From NCBI GenBank assembly GCA_016192705.1, contig JACPTQ010000057.1, forward strand, positions 98,461-162,460: DNA of 64,000 nucleotides. Direction: 5' to 3'. The notes under the pieces were generated by a model. It was given only the letters and a program-made list of their open reading frames with translations. It searched no databases and was not told the origin of the DNA. A program made the translations under genes and the position numbers. Within the stretch, counting starts at the first letter, position 1; every line of letters begins with the position of its first letter. Source of the stretch: Deltaproteobacteria bacterium (GTDB taxonomy: Bacteria > Myxococcota > JACPTQ01). Positions 10,001-18,273 of the stretch are shown in pieces.

Positions 10001-12340
10001 GCCGATGACGCCGGACGGCGGGTGATCGCGGCCGAGCTTTTTGGTTGGATGGCGCGAGCTGGAGATTGGGATCAAGCGCTCCGACTCGCGGAGGCCGAGC
10101 TTGGTTTAAGGGACACAGTGGGGAAAGTCTTTCAGGTGGCCGCAGATGCGCTGGTTGCGCACGCCGATCCGGTCGTTTCGCGGCGCTTTGTCGCTTGGGC
10201 GCAGAAGCTGGGGTGGGACGCGCTGCCCGCTGATACGCTGGCGCAGCTTTACGGCGCTGCGCGTAGTGACCTGAACCCCGCGACACACGCCGAGTTGTTG
10301 ACAAGCCTTCTTGCCGAGGAAATGGCGGTCCGCCGCGAACGGCAACACGATCTGTCGGGCGCGTTTGACGTCGGCCTTGCCTTGGCGCGCTTGCGTCTCG
10401 ATGGCGCGTTGCTCGAGGGGCTTATCGCTGACGCGGAGCGGCTCGGGCGATTCCAAGATGTTGCGACGGTTGCGGAGGCAAGCTTGTCGCGTCCCGACGC
10501 GCGTGACGCCCTGATAATCCACCGCGAGTTGGCGGGCCTTTATGAGACGCGCCTTCGCGATCCGCGCGGCGCAATTCGGCATCGGCGCGCCGTCATCGCG
10601 GCAGCTGGCGACGATTGGGCGAGCTGGGTCGCGCTCGCACGGCTTGCGGAAGAGACCGAAGCGTGGGGGGATCTCCGCGAAATTTTGCGACACCTGACGG
10701 GGATGAATGCAGAGGCGGGGGCCGGGGCGGAAATCGCACACGAACGAGAGCGGGTGCGATGGCTTGAGCGACTGCTTGCGCTCGAGCTCGACATCCTGCG
10801 CGATGGGGCTAGGGCGATCGAGACTGCGCGCGTGCTGGTGGACGCAGTGCCCGACCATTTGGGCGCGTGGCGGACAATTGTACGGCTGCTCGGCGAGACG
10901 CCACCAACGCCGGAGCTCAAGACGTTGCGCCACACCGCGCTCCGACGACTTCGAATTCTCGAAGCGGGTTTGCCGGCTGACGGGCGATTATCAACGTTGC
11001 TTGCGCTGGGGCAGGAACTTTCCGGGCGTCGTGAGACAGCGAACGAAGCCGCCCTCGCGCTCGTGGAGGCCGCAGAAATCGCCGGTGCGCATGGAGCGCG
11101 CGATCGACTGGAGGAGCTTTTGAATTCCGGCTGGCTTGACGGCGCCGCAGAGCGAGCGGCGCTTCGAGCGTGTGGCCACCGGGGACGCCTCGCGGAGTTG
11201 TTGGAGAACGACGTCGAACGTGCGAATTCTGAGGAAGCGATTTTGATTCTCAAGGAGCTGTTGACGATCTACGCGACCGAGGGCGATCAACCCGACGCGT
11301 TGCGACGTGCGCTCAGGCGGCAAGTCGCGCTCGCCCCAACGGATGCCGCGTTGCGCGCGAAGTATTTGGAGGTTGTCGAAGCGGCGGCCGCGTGGGACGA
11401 GTATATTGAGACGGCGTGGGCGGCGGCGGAGGCGATGCCCGATGACAACGAGGAGGTGTGGGGCCTTATGGTTGACCTGTATGTGATCGCGTCGCGCGAA
11501 TCGCCCGACACGGAGGCATCGGCAAAGGTGTTCGCGGCGGTGGTCGCGCGGGCGCGCGCGGCGTTTGTTCGGGATGGCGTGTTGCCGATCGCCGCGCAAA
11601 AGGCGCTTCAGTCAATACTTGAGGTTGCCCGTCCGTCGGCGACGCGCACGGAGGCGGTAAAAACGCTGGTCGAATCTTTCGTGCGCGCGGGCGAACCGAA
11701 ACATGCGGCTGAGGTGCTTCAGCGCGCGATCGAACGAGCGGCAGATGAGCGTGAGGCCGCCGCGTGGCTCGCGGCACTCGCCGATTTGTGCGCAACGCGG
11801 CTGGATCGCGGTGAGACGGCCGCTGGGCTTTTCGTTGACGCGGGCGAATTATGGCTGGCGGTCGGTGAATCGGCGAAGGCGCGCGGGACGATTGAGCGAG
11901 CTCTGCCGCTCGCGTCGGGAGAGGGCCTCGCGCGGGCGCATGTGGCGCTCGGCAATGCGCTTCGTGGCGATTCGGCGAGGGAGCTTGATGCCGTTCTGCA
12001 TTACGACGCAGCGCTTGACCTTTTGGCGCGCGTTGAATCGCGGGCGCCCTTTTCGACGGCCGATGATCTCGTGCCGTTTCGCCGCATCGACGAAATCTTG
12101 ACGGCGCGCCGCGATTGGAAGCCGCTCGAGCGCGCCTACCGACACATGATCGCGCGCGTGGCTGCAACAAAGTTCAAACCGCTTCTTGTTTTGCTATGGC
12201 GAAACCTCGGTGAAATCTATCGATCGCGGCTGGACGATGCGGAACGCGCGGTTCAGGCGTTTGAAGTTGTCGTGGGACTCGCGCCCGGCGACGAAGCGGC
12301 AAAGAAGATTCTCGACGCGCTTCGTGCGAAGAAACTTTAG
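7031..12340 (+). CDS. Giant TPR-repeat protein
   Basis: 1769 residues, Ala/Arg/Glu-rich and almost entirely helical. TPR-like units such as ALACYQRAFQANPDAEAAAEA, RAMSCYEAALRLDPANEAA and AVQAFEVVVGLAPGDEAA recur from the N to the C terminus, pointing to a long superhelical scaffold. No signal peptide is seen, so it is probably cytosolic. A low-complexity Ala/Val/Gly/Asp insert at about residues 307-333 is encoded by a hexamer tract and interrupts the TPR run. The GTG start overlaps the end of the broken cNMP-binding gene, and rsmI starts 5 bases after the stop, so all three form one transcription unit. No catalytic domain was recognised. The role is probably protein-protein interaction, partner unknown. 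Confidence 0.85.
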   Translation: MDSNHGEEVTRAADDSSLGASRAAFEAAPNDRVAYHAYVARLAETGNAAALAQAHERYARVVVGDAAVAAWIAAGEAWERSESVARALACYQRAFQANPDAEAAAEALRRGRQIYAARENWEMVGELLVLEIQTGPERENKAARWVELGDVAREQLNDLARAMSCYEAALRLDPANEAARSRVSKAGGTWDVEAVDPAALVAEADAATDNELAALLCVQAGRELMRRMPAEPLAEVVLRKALARVPGHPAAVATLRSWYEKNERWVDLGRMNEARREGAGAAAGREDRSRSGARPRSAGPGAAADARAGAVAVAVAVAGADAVAAAGADAGAEIDALEQHLPGSVERVSAVRALATTMREKKAWRALRDLLDREANAIHGDAQREERAAVVLWLIELADLYAGPLEDAGFEIGALERASEIDPANRVVLGRLAARFEEHARPRDEFRVLKKMAALDGSSPSPLLLRRLADLALGPLADRDEAILALETLRQIQPADRDVEARLIATLRDAGYWDRVVEIALDRFESGGSSRDEFRALVTTADEKGLRDELKASAYQTLLDADDRDDEAFERLVALDLAANRCVRAAERLAMRAKEAAVPGDRASLLSRAGGVLLNRLARPAEAEAAFAESFSLAPEDGPAFRALVDFAWRRADVARVVELFGRLNDDEGLVAELKRVVHGAGSGRTRVKAALELARREAGVGADSGAREAALRFVWESREARAFERVEAARGLASHYKATREPVAWVRFLVDAIGVFPADEAARRLLEITEACGDTRALEPLLIEALRELPVEAAYEVGHEVVAVIAAIERCIHARSSANEIVAWIDDAVLALRKSQFESAGIRVALEGIRARLLHRVAGRGEEALLALERLSVAAVESKADDALARVDEWIATARAIGDAASLARALAARVISGPAEEAVVTLRHLAELWETELRDAEDAESERVRVYERILRVDPGDSAAALKLSERVAALGDDARAVATLQGALERVADDAGRRVIAAELFGWMARAGDWDQALRLAEAELGLRDTVGKVFQVAADALVAHADPVVSRRFVAWAQKLGWDALPADTLAQLYGAARSDLNPATHAELLTSLLAEEMAVRRERQHDLSGAFDVGLALARLRLDGALLEGLIADAERLGRFQDVATVAEASLSRPDARDALIIHRELAGLYETRLRDPRGAIRHRRAVIAAAGDDWASWVALARLAEETEAWGDLREILRHLTGMNAEAGAGAEIAHERERVRWLERLLALELDILRDGARAIETARVLVDAVPDHLGAWRTIVRLLGETPPTPELKTLRHTALRRLRILEAGLPADGRLSTLLALGQELSGRRETANEAALALVEAAEIAGAHGARDRLEELLNSGWLDGAAERAALRACGHRGRLAELLENDVERANSEEAILILKELLTIYATEGDQPDALRRALRRQVALAPTDAALRAKYLEVVEAAAAWDEYIETAWAAAEAMPDDNEEVWGLMVDLYVIASRESPDTEASAKVFAAVVARARAAFVRDGVLPIAAQKALQSILEVARPSATRTEAVKTLVESFVRAGEPKHAAEVLQRAIERAADEREAAAWLAALADLCATRLDRGETAAGLFVDAGELWLAVGESAKARGTIERALPLASGEGLARAHVALGNALRGDSARELDAVLHYDAALDLLARVESRAPFSTADDLVPFRRIDEILTARRDWKPLERAYRHMIARVAATKFKPLLVLLWRNLGEIYRSRLDDAERAVQAFEVVVGLAPGDEAAKKILDALRAKKL
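7951..8028. repeat. GGGTGC/GGATGC/GGTTGC hexamer tract inside the TPR gene
   Basis: Degenerate hexamers read on the coding strand as AGCGGTTGCGGTTGCGG and AGCGGATGCGG. They encode an Ala/Val/Gly/Asp stretch between TPR units. The frame is kept. Confidence 0.8.
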
Positions 12341-12344
12341 AGCG

Positions 12345-13190
12345 ATGACCGGGCGACTTTACGTTGTTGCCACGCCGATTGGAAATCTCGATGACGTAAC
12401 GTCCCGCGCGACGACGGTGCTTCGCGACGTCGACTGTGTTGCGGCCGAAGATACGCGGCGCACGGCGATTTTGCTGAAACATATCGGTGCGTCCCCGCGA
12501 CTCGTTTCGTATCGCGAGGAGAATCACGCGCGGGCGGCCAAGGGGCTCATTGCGGCACTCGTTGATGGGGCGAAGATCGCGCTTGTGTCGGACGCCGGGA
12601 CGCCCGCCATCTCGGACCCGGGTGTGGCGCTCGTTCGGGACGCGATCGCGGCGGGAGTTGATGTGGTGCCGATTCCGGGTGTGTCTGCGGTGACGGCGGT
12701 TTTGTCGGCGGCCGGGATTTCGTGTGGGAGTTTTCGGTTCGTCGGTTTTTTGGCGCGGTCGGGGCGTCGGCGAAAGGATGAGATTAAACGGATCGCCGGA
12801 AGCGATGAGGCAACCGTTTTGTTTGAGTCGCCACATCGGATCGCCACGACGCTTGGGGATCTTGCGGCGGCGTGCGGTGCGGCGCGCGGCGTGTGCGTTG
12901 CGCGTGAGGTGACGAAGGTACATGAGGAGTGGGTGCGCGGGACGCTGGGGGATGTGGCAGATCCATTCGCGAAAGGTACAGCGACCGTTCGGGGTGAGTT
13001 TGTTGTCGTCGTCGCGGGAGCGGAAGCGGGTGCGGATGCGGATGCGGGTGCGGATGCGGGTGCTGATGCGGGTGCGGGCGCCGATGCGAGCGATCGCGAC
13101 GTCATTGACGCACTGGCCACCGAGCTTGGAGTCGCGCGACGAATCGTGTACGCGGTCGCGAATCGGCTGCGCTCTCGCTGGGCGCGCTGA
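12345..13190 (+). CDS. rsmI: 16S rRNA (cytidine1402-2'-O)-methyltransferase RsmI
   Basis: 281 residues, normal for RsmI (tetrapyrrole methylase fold). It methylates the ribose of C1402 in the decoding centre of 16S rRNA using S-adenosylmethionine. Diagnostic segments are LYVVATPIGNLDDVTSRA at the start, AAEDTRRTAILLKHIG, SYREENH, ALVSDAGTPAISDPG and PIPGVSAVTAVLSAAG, then FESPHRI and ARE(V)TKVHEE. The ATG is the one that opens with the family N terminus, although the frame is open 53 codons upstream into the TPR gene. Oddity: residues about 224-248 are a DAG-type low-complexity insert encoded by a hexamer tract. It separates the methylase domain from the small C-terminal helical domain. Confidence 0.95.
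   Translation: MTGRLYVVATPIGNLDDVTSRATTVLRDVDCVAAEDTRRTAILLKHIGASPRLVSYREENHARAAKGLIAALVDGAKIALVSDAGTPAISDPGVALVRDAIAAGVDVVPIPGVSAVTAVLSAAGISCGSFRFVGFLARSGRRRKDEIKRIAGSDEATVLFESPHRIATTLGDLAAACGAARGVCVAREVTKVHEEWVRGTLGDVADPFAKGTATVRGEFVVVVAGAEAGADADAGADAGADAGAGADASDRDVIDALATELGVARRIVYAVANRLRSRWAR
13018..13089. repeat. GGGTGC/GGATGC hexamer tract inside rsmI
   Basis: Coding-strand hexamers (GCGGGTGCGGATGCGG pattern) inserted in frame between the two domains of a cytosolic housekeeping enzyme. They encode ADADAGADAGADAGAGADA. Confidence 0.9.
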
Positions 13191-13259
13191 TCGACGTGCG
13201 ATTTCGCACCCGATATGCGACGCTGTCGATCGTCGGTCAAAAGATGGAGGTCATCCACG

Positions 13260-14357
13260 ATGCGTTTTAGTCAATTCACAATTCTGATTTCGGTCCCACT
13301 TGCCGCACGGGTGGCGTACACGGCGGCGCCGGAGCGATGCGTGTTTGATGGCAAGGCCCCCGAAGACCGCGGCCAGTTCACGGCGGCGAAGCTCGACCAA
13401 GCGGGCGACGTAACGCGCGCGTTTATCGCGGCGATGACGCATTCGTGCTGGGTGACGCAAAAAGACCAGACGAAGATTGGCGGTTATCTCGCCGAGCACG
13501 GGTGGGAGCTTGCGCGCGATCTGATTGAGCCGAACGGGTCGGGCGGACTCGCCTACGTCGCGCACCACAAGGAGAGCGGCGACCTCATCGTGGTTTTTCG
13601 TGGCACGGGCGCGAAGGGGCTCAAGAACGTTGGGAATCTGGTCGCGAATATTGGCGCGGACGCGAACGCTCGTCCGAAAAAGATCACGTGGCTGCCGACC
13701 AAAGCCGGAGGGGCGTGGAAACGTCTCGGCGCCCGGGCGCTCGCGACATGGAAGGCCATCAAGGTTCATGCCGGGTTTACAAATCAGTACAGCAAGTTTG
13801 CGGCGACGATTGAATCAGCGGTCAAAGACGCGCTCGCCGCGAAACGCGTGACGCGAATCATCTGTTCGGGGTTCAGCCTTGGCGCGGCGCTCGCGACCCA
13901 CTGCGGACTTCACATGACGCTTCGATTCGACACACCCGTTGCGGTGCTGGTCGGGGCATCGCCGCGCGTTGGCTCGCCGCAATTTCAAACGGCGTACGAC
14001 CGCCAAGTGCCCGCGATCGTGCGGGTCATGCTCGAACGCGACCCGGTGCCCCAGATGCCGGGGCTGCTGCTTCGAAAAGCGTACGAGCACGTCGGGCGCC
14101 TCTTACCGCTTTACGACACGAAGGACGACAAGTCGCGCGCCGCGCTTCACGGTCGTCCACTCGATGCCAAAGCGCTCGGCGACGCGCAGTCGTTTTTGGG
14201 GACTTTGAAGGGCGCCGTAAAGAAGTTCGCGCGTTACCACAACTACCTCCGCTATAAAGAGACGGTTCGCGCCTATCTCAAGCTCTGCGAATCCGAACTG
14301 AAATGCACGGGCGATCAGCTTTTCAGATGGGGCAACGCCGAGCGGAACGCGAAATAG
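13260..14357 (+). CDS. Secreted class 3 lipase-family alpha/beta hydrolase
   Basis: 365 residues. The N terminus MRFSQFTILISVPLAARVAY is a signal peptide. The hydrolase core shows LIVVFRGTGAKG (oxyanion-hole strand) and the nucleophile elbow CSGFSLGAALA, the GxSxG-type serine with L replacing the usual residue. A late RYHNYLRY His is a plausible catalytic histidine, as in fungal-type class 3 lipases. It would act on an ester outside the inner membrane; the substrate is unknown. The upstream frame is open for 15 codons, but GGAGG at about 13245 and the signal peptide fix the start at 13260. It is a single gene with short gaps on both sides. Confidence 0.85.
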   Translation: MRFSQFTILISVPLAARVAYTAAPERCVFDGKAPEDRGQFTAAKLDQAGDVTRAFIAAMTHSCWVTQKDQTKIGGYLAEHGWELARDLIEPNGSGGLAYVAHHKESGDLIVVFRGTGAKGLKNVGNLVANIGADANARPKKITWLPTKAGGAWKRLGARALATWKAIKVHAGFTNQYSKFAATIESAVKDALAAKRVTRIICSGFSLGAALATHCGLHMTLRFDTPVAVLVGASPRVGSPQFQTAYDRQVPAIVRVMLERDPVPQMPGLLLRKAYEHVGRLLPLYDTKDDKSRAALHGRPLDAKALGDAQSFLGTLKGAVKKFARYHNYLRYKETVRAYLKLCESELKCTGDQLFRWGNAERNAK

Positions 14358-14460
14358 GCGCGCGCCTGCGCGTTTGACACGTTGATCGTCGCGGGATAGG
14401 TTTCGCGCTCGTTTTCACCCGGTCGTGAAACGGGTGACGACCCAAAACTGGAGGAGTGCC

Positions 14461-14832
14461 ATGCCGAGCGACCGCCTGAAGAAAATGCTGTTCGACGCCG
14501 CGACGAAGTTCATGTCGTCCGAGCGCGGAATGAAGCTCATGCAAAATCCCAAGCTCATGCAGACCGTCGCAAAGCTGTTTGAGCTGCGCGGGCAGATGAA
14601 ATCGAACGTTGAAGGTTCGATGAAGAAAGTTCACGCGGCGTTTGGGTTGGTGAGCGCCGAGGACCTTAACGGTCTGCGGCGCGTGATGAAGGAGCTTGAG
14701 CTGCGCCTCAACGACCTCAAGAGCCAAACCGACGATCTCGAGGCGAGCCTTGTGCGGCTTGAGACTCTGCGCGCGCCGGCGCCGAAGAATGGCGGCAAAC
14801 GACGCGGGCGCGGTGATAAACTCGAAGCGTGA
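14461..14832 (+). CDS. Small coiled-coil protein (phasin-like)
   Basis: 123 residues with no signal peptide. Residues about 75-105 (DLNGLRRVMKELELRLNDLK) form a clear heptad-type coiled coil, and the tail is basic (GGKRRGRGDK). The first 60 residues hold repeated Met/Gln/Lys helices (GMKLMQNPKLMQTVAKLFEL). The layout resembles granule-associated or phasin-like proteins, but no specific family signature is visible, so this is only a suggestion. GGAGG stands 6 to 10 bases before the ATG. Its stop overlaps the GTG of the next gene (GTGA), so translation of the two is coupled. Confidence 0.75.
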   Translation: MPSDRLKKMLFDAATKFMSSERGMKLMQNPKLMQTVAKLFELRGQMKSNVEGSMKKVHAAFGLVSAEDLNGLRRVMKELELRLNDLKSQTDDLEASLVRLETLRAPAPKNGGKRRGRGDKLEA

Positions 14833-15746
14833 AGCTGACCCCCGCTTGTGCGCCCTGCATTCTTGACGACATTCGTGGCGCGACCGAGCGCCTTGGGCTC
14901 GATGACGCTGTTCGGCGTCAAATTGGGATTGCCGCGCAGAATTACGTCGTTGCGAGCGGCCACTCTGGCGCCATTCCGTCGACGCTCATCACGGGTGTTC
15001 ACCGCATCCTGAAGCAGATTACGGGCGACCCGCTGCCGTTTCGCGAGCTTCGCGATCAATGCAATGAGGTCGGGCGAGTCGTTGCAGAGCGTGTGCGCGC
15101 CGAGGCCGCGGGGCAGACGGGCGTCGACCGTTTTCGATTTCTTGTGCGATGGGCGATTGCCGGGAACCACCTCGACTTTCGCACGGTCGGTGCTGGGTAT
15201 GCGTTTGGCGTCGATGCGATCGCCGAAATGCTGAAGCGCCCCTTCGACGAGGGGCTTTGCGTCGACGCGTGTGACGCGATTTACGATGCGTGGAACCGCG
15301 CGCGAGTGATTCTTTTCATTCACGATAACGTTGGCGAAATCGCGTTCGACAAGCTCCTCGTTGAAGAGGGTGTCGCCGCGGGGAAACGCGTTGTTGTCGC
15401 GCTTCGGGGCGGGCCCATCACGAGTGATGCGACCATGGACGATGGTGTTGCGGTTGGGCTCGACCGCGTGGCGAGCGAGGTTATCTGCGCGGGGCCTGAT
15501 ACGCTCGGTATTTCGTGGGATGAAAAAAGCGATGCACTCACAGACGCGTTGAAGCACGCCGACTTCATCGTTGCGAAGGGGCAGGCGAACTACTACGTCT
15601 TCTCAGAGTTCGCGCACGAGCTCTCGGCGCCGATCGCCTGTCTTTTGCGCACGAAGTGCGACCCCGTCGCCGCGCACTTTGGCGCGACCGGGCATGTCAA
15701 CGTCGCGACGCTTCTAAACGCCCGAGCGGCTAACGAAGCGAAATAA
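14829..15746 (+). CDS. DUF89 / ARMT1-like metal-dependent phosphatase family protein
   Basis: 305 residues. The N-terminal MKLTPACAPCILDDI with a C..C pair, the internal AGNHLDFR, the loop IHDNVGEIAFDKLLVEE and the late AKGQANYYVFSE match the DUF89 family. Those Asp/Asn residues bind a divalent metal, and members are proposed to remove damaged or misplaced phosphates from metabolites. This is the short archaeal/bacterial form with the N-terminal Cys pair. It starts at GTG within the stop of the preceding coiled-coil gene, which suggests the two products are made together. The physiological substrate is unknown. Confidence 0.85.
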   Translation: MKLTPACAPCILDDIRGATERLGLDDAVRRQIGIAAQNYVVASGHSGAIPSTLITGVHRILKQITGDPLPFRELRDQCNEVGRVVAERVRAEAAGQTGVDRFRFLVRWAIAGNHLDFRTVGAGYAFGVDAIAEMLKRPFDEGLCVDACDAIYDAWNRARVILFIHDNVGEIAFDKLLVEEGVAAGKRVVVALRGGPITSDATMDDGVAVGLDRVASEVICAGPDTLGISWDEKSDALTDALKHADFIVAKGQANYYVFSEFAHELSAPIACLLRTKCDPVAAHFGATGHVNVATLLNARAANEAK

Positions 15747-18273
15747 TCTGGGACGACCGTGCTGGGAGTGTGAGCGAGACGCGGCCGGCGTTCGCTTGAA
15801 GCGTGGCGCCGGAGAGGCGGTCGGTGAGCGCGTGCGTGCCGAATGCGGGAAGATCGATGTCGATCCCGCGCGAGGCCGCGCCGATGTTGAGCGCGACAAC
15901 GACGGTGTCGTCGGCCGTGCCGCGCGTGTAAACGTAAGCGGTGTCATCGACGAAAAGCGTTGCACGGTCAGCGCCGCGAAGGCCATCGAGGGCGCGCCGC
16001 GCGGCGAGCACCCTTTTTACGTGCGCGAGAACGCGTTGTCCCTCGGCACTCACGTCGCCGCCGAAACGCATCATGCGCCGGTTGTCGGGGTCGCCCGCGC
16101 CCGCGAGTCCTATTTCGTCACCGTAGTAAATGAGCGGAATCCCCGGCTGCGTAAGGACGAACGACCACGCGAGGATGAGCCTATCGTACGCCTCACTCGC
16201 GGCCGGCTGTCCGGGCGGTGCCGTCCAACCTTGCTCCTTCGCGCCGACGCCCCACAGGTTTGCGATTTGACCCGCCGCGTGTGAGATGAATCGCGGGACG
16301 TCGTGGTTCCCGAGGAAGGGCGACATCACTGCGGCCGCGCCATAGGTGCCCCACGCGCGCGCGACCATCGCGTCGAGCACGCGAAATCCCTGTTCGCGTC
16401 GCGCAAACGTTGCGACGATTTCCCAATGGAGCGGGAAATCAAACTGTCCGTGGAGAAGCGTGTCACCGACGTACTCTTTGACTTTCTCGGAACCGGGGTC
16501 GCCGAAGCGACCGGTAAACGTTTCGCCAATGAGTAGGAGCGGTTCACTGGGTGGCGCAAGCGCGCGGTCGAGCGCCGCGCGAAGCTCGCGGACGAAGTGC
16601 GGGCGCACGTGCTTGACGGCGTCGACGCGGTATCCGTCGATGTTCGTCGCGCGCGCAAATGCGACCGCCGACGCCACGACCGCGTCCATCGCCTCGGTTT
16701 TTCGAAAATCAAAATCGGGCAAAAACGGGCGGAACCAACAGTCGAAGACGTGGTCGTCCCAACCGCAGCCCGGCTCGCCGCAGACGCACATCGGGTGAAA
16801 CCATCCGTTCGTTCGTTCGCGCGCGTAAGCCGGGTGCTCGTTTGAAATGTGGTTCGCGACGAGGTCAACGATGACGCGAATTCCGCGCCGGTGCGCGGCG
16901 TCGACGAATCGATCGAAGGCGACGCGTCCACCAAAGCGGCCCTCGAAGTCGTCCCAGCTTCGCGGCCAGTAACCGTGGTAACCGGAGTAGAGGCGCCCGT
17001 CATCGCCGGTGTAACCCGCGACGGGAGCGGCGCCCGGGAACGGAACCCAAATCGCGTTGACGCCGAGGTCGTCGAAGTAGCCCGATTCGACCTTCGCGGT
17101 GAGGCCCTCAAAGTCGCCGCCCATGAAGTTCGCACGCGGGTCGACTTGCGGGACGACGGCGTCGTTGGCGGTGTCGCCATTCGCGAAGCGGTCGATGAAG
17201 GCGAAGTACAGGACGGCGTCGCGAAATCGAAACGGGGTCGCGGACTTCACGGAGCCGAGCGTCGGGCTCTCCCATGCGGTCACGAAGGCGTCCTCCGAGC
17301 GACGCCCCGCGCGGTCCGCGATCGAAGCGGTGACGGCGACCTTGCCGCGAAAAACCGGGAGCGTAATCCTCAGTGAGGCGCCGAGAAGCTCGGATCGCGT
17401 CACCGATAACCGCGGCGGCGACGACGAACCGGCAACGCCTCCAATTGAGACGCGCGTTGCGCTGCTGTCGATTCCCGCGCCGAGGGCGCCGTCGGTCGCG
17501 CGAAACGTGAAAACGGTTTCACCCGCATCGGTGCGGTCGATGCGCTCCGCAAAAAGCGCCGGCTTCGAGCAATCGTCGACGACGAACCTCGAGCGTTCTT
17601 CGTCGCCAACATAGACGGAGCGTGGATTCTCCGTGTCCCGTGTGACGACGCCGTCAACGACAAACGCGTACGCGTAATCGCCCGCGGGAAGCGTCATTGT
17701 TAGCGTCCACGCGTCGCCTGCGCGCGCCATGAGGACGCCGTCGCCCGCCCAACCGTTCCAGCTTCCGCGAAGGAGCACGCGCGACACCGACGCCGTTGCG
17801 CGAAGCGTGAACGTCGACGCGCAATCGCGACGCGTTGGCGCTGTCGCATCGCCGACGATGACCACGAGTCGCGCACTCGCCGTTCGATTCGCGGGATCGC
17901 GCACCGACAATCCGATGCTCTCGGTTCCCACAAAGCCCGGCGCCGCGCGCAGTTCAAGCGATGCACCCAGAATCGCGGTGCCGACATGCGCACTTCCAGT
18001 CGTGGCGAACGTCAGGCTTTCGACGACGTCATCTGCATCGCTCGCGATTGTGGAGAGCGGAATCGTCCGCGTCTCGCCCACCGCGAGTTGAATAGGTCCG
18101 GTGACGATGAGACGAGGTGCGCCCGTTCCTCCTGCGTCTGGCAACGGAGGCGGCGGCGCGACCGGTGGCGGTGGCCCCGCGTCGTCCGTGGGTGTCGACG
18201 GCGTAGAATCCTCGCGGCAACTTGGTCCGAGCGCCAACACAGCGAGGAGGTTCAATGCGACGATTCGCTTCAC
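15730..18273 (-). CDS. GH13 alpha-amylase lipoprotein with carbohydrate-binding module
   Basis: 847 residues. It starts at a GTG giving MKRIVALNLLAVLALGPSC, a lipoprotein signal. A Pro-rich linker is followed by an Ig/cadherin-like domain (about 55-140). Next comes a CBM48-like starch-binding module (about 160-235, VLLRGSWNGWAGDG) and then a beta-sandwich linker. The GH13 barrel runs from about 350. Catalytic residues are visible: nucleophile Asp551 in DGYRVDAVKH, acid/base Glu584 in LIGETF, and Asp658 in GNHDVPR. A final beta domain closes the protein. It probably hydrolyses alpha-1,4-glucans at the cell surface. The GTG overlaps the TGA of the upstream propeller-like gene (GTGA, 18270-18273), so the two are translationally coupled. 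This overlap decides the start against the ATG at 18303. Confidence 0.93.
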   Translation of the reverse strand: MKRIVALNLLAVLALGPSCREDSTPSTPTDDAGPPPPVAPPPPLPDAGGTGAPRLIVTGPIQLAVGETRTIPLSTIASDADDVVESLTFATTGSAHVGTAILGASLELRAAPGFVGTESIGLSVRDPANRTASARLVVIVGDATAPTRRDCASTFTLRATASVSRVLLRGSWNGWAGDGVLMARAGDAWTLTMTLPAGDYAYAFVVDGVVTRDTENPRSVYVGDEERSRFVVDDCSKPALFAERIDRTDAGETVFTFRATDGALGAGIDSSATRVSIGGVAGSSSPPRLSVTRSELLGASLRITLPVFRGKVAVTASIADRAGRRSEDAFVTAWESPTLGSVKSATPFRFRDAVLYFAFIDRFANGDTANDAVVPQVDPRANFMGGDFEGLTAKVESGYFDDLGVNAIWVPFPGAAPVAGYTGDDGRLYSGYHGYWPRSWDDFEGRFGGRVAFDRFVDAAHRRGIRVIVDLVANHISNEHPAYARERTNGWFHPMCVCGEPGCGWDDHVFDCWFRPFLPDFDFRKTEAMDAVVASAVAFARATNIDGYRVDAVKHVRPHFVRELRAALDRALAPPSEPLLLIGETFTGRFGDPGSEKVKEYVGDTLLHGQFDFPLHWEIVATFARREQGFRVLDAMVARAWGTYGAAAVMSPFLGNHDVPRFISHAAGQIANLWGVGAKEQGWTAPPGQPAASEAYDRLILAWSFVLTQPGIPLIYYGDEIGLAGAGDPDNRRMMRFGGDVSAEGQRVLAHVKRVLAARRALDGLRGADRATLFVDDTAYVYTRGTADDTVVVALNIGAASRGIDIDLPAFGTHALTDRLSGATLQANAGRVSLTLPARSSQIISLR

